Below the pieces are notes generated by a model, which was not told the origin of the DNA, did not search any database, and saw nothing but the letters and a program-made list of their open reading frames with translations. Below are positions 62,187-64,000 of a stretch of 64,000 nt of DNA, in pieces. Numbering within the stretch: position 1 is the stretch's first letter; every line of letters begins with the position of its first letter. A program made the translations under genes and the position numbers. The DNA lies in NCBI RefSeq assembly GCF_900099775.1, contig NZ_FMTM01000002.1:496001-560000 (forward strand), in the 5' to 3' direction. This stretch comes from Rhizobium mongolense subsp. loessense (GTDB taxonomy: Bacteria > Pseudomonadota > Alphaproteobacteria > Rhizobiales > Rhizobiaceae).

Positions 62187-63265
62187 TGGCGCATATCGAA
62201 CTCAAGGGCATCACCAAGACCTTCGGCAACCACGTGGCGCTGAAAGACCTGAACATCGAGATCGCTGACGGCGAGTTCTTCGTGCTGCTCGGCCAGACCG
62301 GTGCCGGCAAGACGACGACGCTGCGCCTGATCGCCGCTCTGGAAAAGCCGACGGCAGGGCAGATCCTCATCGATGGGCAGGACGTCGCCGACTGGGGTGC
62401 CGCCGAGCGCGACGTGGCTCTGGTGCTCCAGCAATATTCGCTCTATCCGCGTTATACGGTGCGGGAGAACCTGGAATTTCCACTGAAACCTCGCATCCGC
62501 CGCGTCGAACCTGCAGAGATCAAGGAACGCGTCGACCGGGTCGCGAAAACCCTGCGCATCGAGCACCTGCTCGACCGCAAGACGGACCGGCTGTCGGGCG
62601 GCGAGATGCAGCGCGTCTCAATCGGCCGCGCCATAGTACGCAAGCCGCGCGTCTTCCTGATGGACGAACCGCTGTCGGCGCTCGACGCGAAACTGCGCGA
62701 GGCGCTGCGCACCGAGCTGAAAAACCTGCAGATGAACCTGGGCGCGACTTTCCTGTTCGTCACACACGACCAGATCGAGGCCATGTCGATGGGCGACAAG
62801 ATCGGCGTTCTGAACAACGGCCATCTCGTGCAGACGGGCACGCCACATGAAATCTACAACAAGCCGGTCAACACCTTCGTTGCCCGCGCGGTCGGCTCGC
62901 CGCCGATGAACCTGATCGACGGCACGCTTGAAGGCGGCGAGGCCGTGGCCACCGAGGGCTACCGGCTGCCGCTCGGCCAGGGGCACGGGATTGCGACGGA
63001 CGGCCGCCCGCTCACCTTCGGCATCCGCCCCGAGGACCTCTTCCTCGACAGCGGTGCGCCGGGGGAAGCACGGGTGCACGACGTGGAGAACCATGGCGTC
63101 GAAAAGATCGTGACGCTGCGAACCGGCAACGGGGAGCTGTTGCAGGCAACCGTGCCGGCCCGCACCGAGCTGGAGATCGACGAGTCCGTGCGCTTCTCTT
63201 GGAATCCTGAGAAGGTCGTGCTTTTCGACGGCAACAGCGGTGTGAGCCTGCGGTACGCGAGCTGA
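62186..63265 (+). CDS. MalK/UgpC-type ABC ATPase 2
   Basis: 359 residues. Walker A GQTGAGKTTT, Q-loop LVLQQYSLYPRYTVRENLEFPLK, signature LSGGEMQRVSIGRAIV, Walker B VFLMDEPLSALDAKLREAL, switch VTHDQIEAMSMGD, TOBE region from about 235. Both ATPases look active, unlike pairs in which one is degenerate. This two-ATPase arrangement is also found in the rhizobial glycerol importer. Substrate not determinable here. Confidence 0.9.
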
Positions 63266-63272
63266 CCTGATC

Positions 63273-63330
63273 AATCCGAAAGATGCCAACGGCCCGCGTG
63301 ACACCGCGGGGGCCGCTAGCGTTTCGGATT
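63273..63330. terminator. Long nested hairpin between convergent genes
   Basis: Outer arms AATCCGAAA and TTTCGGATT, inner stem CCCGCG/CGCGGG around TGACAC. It sits after the second ATPase and covers the stop codon and last codons of the dehydrogenase gene. No clear T-run; probably a bidirectional transcript end. Confidence 0.5.
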
Positions 63331-64000
63331 GTCGCGGAGGGGCTTGGAGCTATCCGGAAAGCGCCGGCGATAGTGTTCGACCGCCTCGGGATTGCGCAGA
63401 TTGACTGGCAGTTCGCCGTTCATGACGCGCATCGCTTCGCTGGCCGCACCCATTCCCATACGCATCATGCTCTCTTGCGTTAGACCGGCAAGATGCGGAG
63501 TGACGATGACATTGTCGAAGCCAAAATAGGGATGGTCGAGCGGGAGCGGCTGCGTTGCGAAGACGTCGAGCGCGGCTCCGCCGATGCGGCCATCGTGCAG
63601 CGCCTGGATCAGCGCCGCATCATCGATCACCGGGCCGCGCGAGACGTTGACCAGAATGGCATCGGGCTTCATGCGGCCGATGCGCTCGGCATTGAGCAGG
63701 CCGGTCGTCTCCGGCGTCAGGGGACAGCAGAGCACGACGACGTCGGCCGTCGCGACGAGGTCGTCGACCGGCAGGTAGCGCGCACCATGTGGCACGCTTT
63801 CAGGCGACCGGCTCGTGGCGACCACCTCCACGCCGAAACCGAACTTCGCGACCCGGAAGATCGCCTTGCCGACATTGCCCATGCCGACGATGCCTATGGT
63901 GCGGCCGCCGAGGTCCACCGCCCCGTCCGACTGGCCGCGTCCCGCCGCCCAACCCTTCTGCCGCAGTTCCCGGTCCATCAGGCGGAAGCGCCGAAGCAGG
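63316..64000 (-). CDS. D-2-hydroxyacid dehydrogenase, N-terminal part outside the window
   Basis: The frame stays open to the right edge (codons upstream of the ATG at 63976-63978 read LLRRFRL), so the start lies beyond base 64000. The retained part holds the nucleotide loop GIVGMGNVGKAIF, NVSRGPVIDDAAL with the substrate arginine, and VTPHLAGLTQES with the catalytic histidine. NAD(P)-dependent reduction of 2-keto acids or oxidation of D-2-hydroxyacids; glyoxylate/hydroxypyruvate reductase-like. It converges with the ABC operon. Confidence 0.88.
   Translation of the reverse strand, partial: LLRRFRLMDRELRQKGWAAGRGQSDGAVDLGGRTIGIVGMGNVGKAIFRVAKFGFGVEVVATSRSPESVPHGARYLPVDDLVATADVVVLCCPLTPETTGLLNAERIGRMKPDAILVNVSRGPVIDDAALIQALHDGRIGGAALDVFATQPLPLDHPYFGFDNVIVTPHLAGLTQESMMRMGMGAASEAMRVMNGELPVNLRNPEAVEHYRRRFPDSSKPLRDNPKR

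Overview
The window is high-GC, densely packed alphaproteobacterial DNA and looks like an accessory replicon or island of a member of the Rhizobiales (Rhizobium, Agrobacterium, Sinorhizobium type). The grounds are the codon usage, the large number of ABC importers, PucR, GntR/FCD and TetR regulators beside small catabolic operons, and gene orders typical of rhizobia. No rRNA, tRNA, replication, transposase or CRISPR gene was seen, so chromosome versus plasmid cannot be decided. Both end genes are cut by the window edges.

Bases 1-41,800 form an organosulfur scavenging island. It encodes six or seven luciferase-like flavin monooxygenases (NtaA/SnaA/DszA type, MsnO8 type, SsuD), four SfnB/DszC-like acyl-CoA-dehydrogenase-fold monooxygenases, one FMN reductase, and six importers: a polar amino acid/cystine-type system with two binding proteins and a permease-ATPase fusion, two MetNIQ-type systems, SsuABC, and two ribose-type (RbsABC) systems. 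The operon at 1,074-10,778 has the same parts as the Bacillus subtilis yxe and ytm/ytn operons for S-alkylated cysteine salvage (N-acetyltransferase, importer, NtaA-type monooxygenase, M20 deacetylase). The main discovery candidate is a recurring 17-bp AT-rich palindrome, TCTA-N9-TAGA. It lies 29-150 bp from the start codon of nearly every operon in this half and was not noticed upstream of the right-half operons, which suggests one regulon with a regulator encoded elsewhere.

Between 11,072 and 12,239 lies a run of very small genes with good ribosome binding sites, one apparently frameshifted. Further short ORFs lie at 17,588 (42-aa membrane protein) and 29,018 (46 aa, possible leader).

Bases 41,814-52,700 are catabolic. 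A PucR-type GAF regulator diverges from an MFS transporter and an AbgB-like M20 amidohydrolase. A four-gene operon (Ldh_2 oxidoreductase, iron-dependent alcohol dehydrogenase, succinate-semialdehyde-type dehydrogenase, formamidase-like hydrolase) diverges from a GntR/FCD regulator and a DJ-1/PfpI protein.

Bases 52,732-64,000 hold a Tm-1-like/PEP-hydrolase-like pair, a cupin and an M24 peptidase, divergent from a TetR regulator. A sugar/polyol-type ABC importer with two ATPases and a small membrane protein follows, with a near-perfect FadR-type palindrome about 330 bp upstream. A D-2-hydroxyacid dehydrogenase is cut by the right edge.
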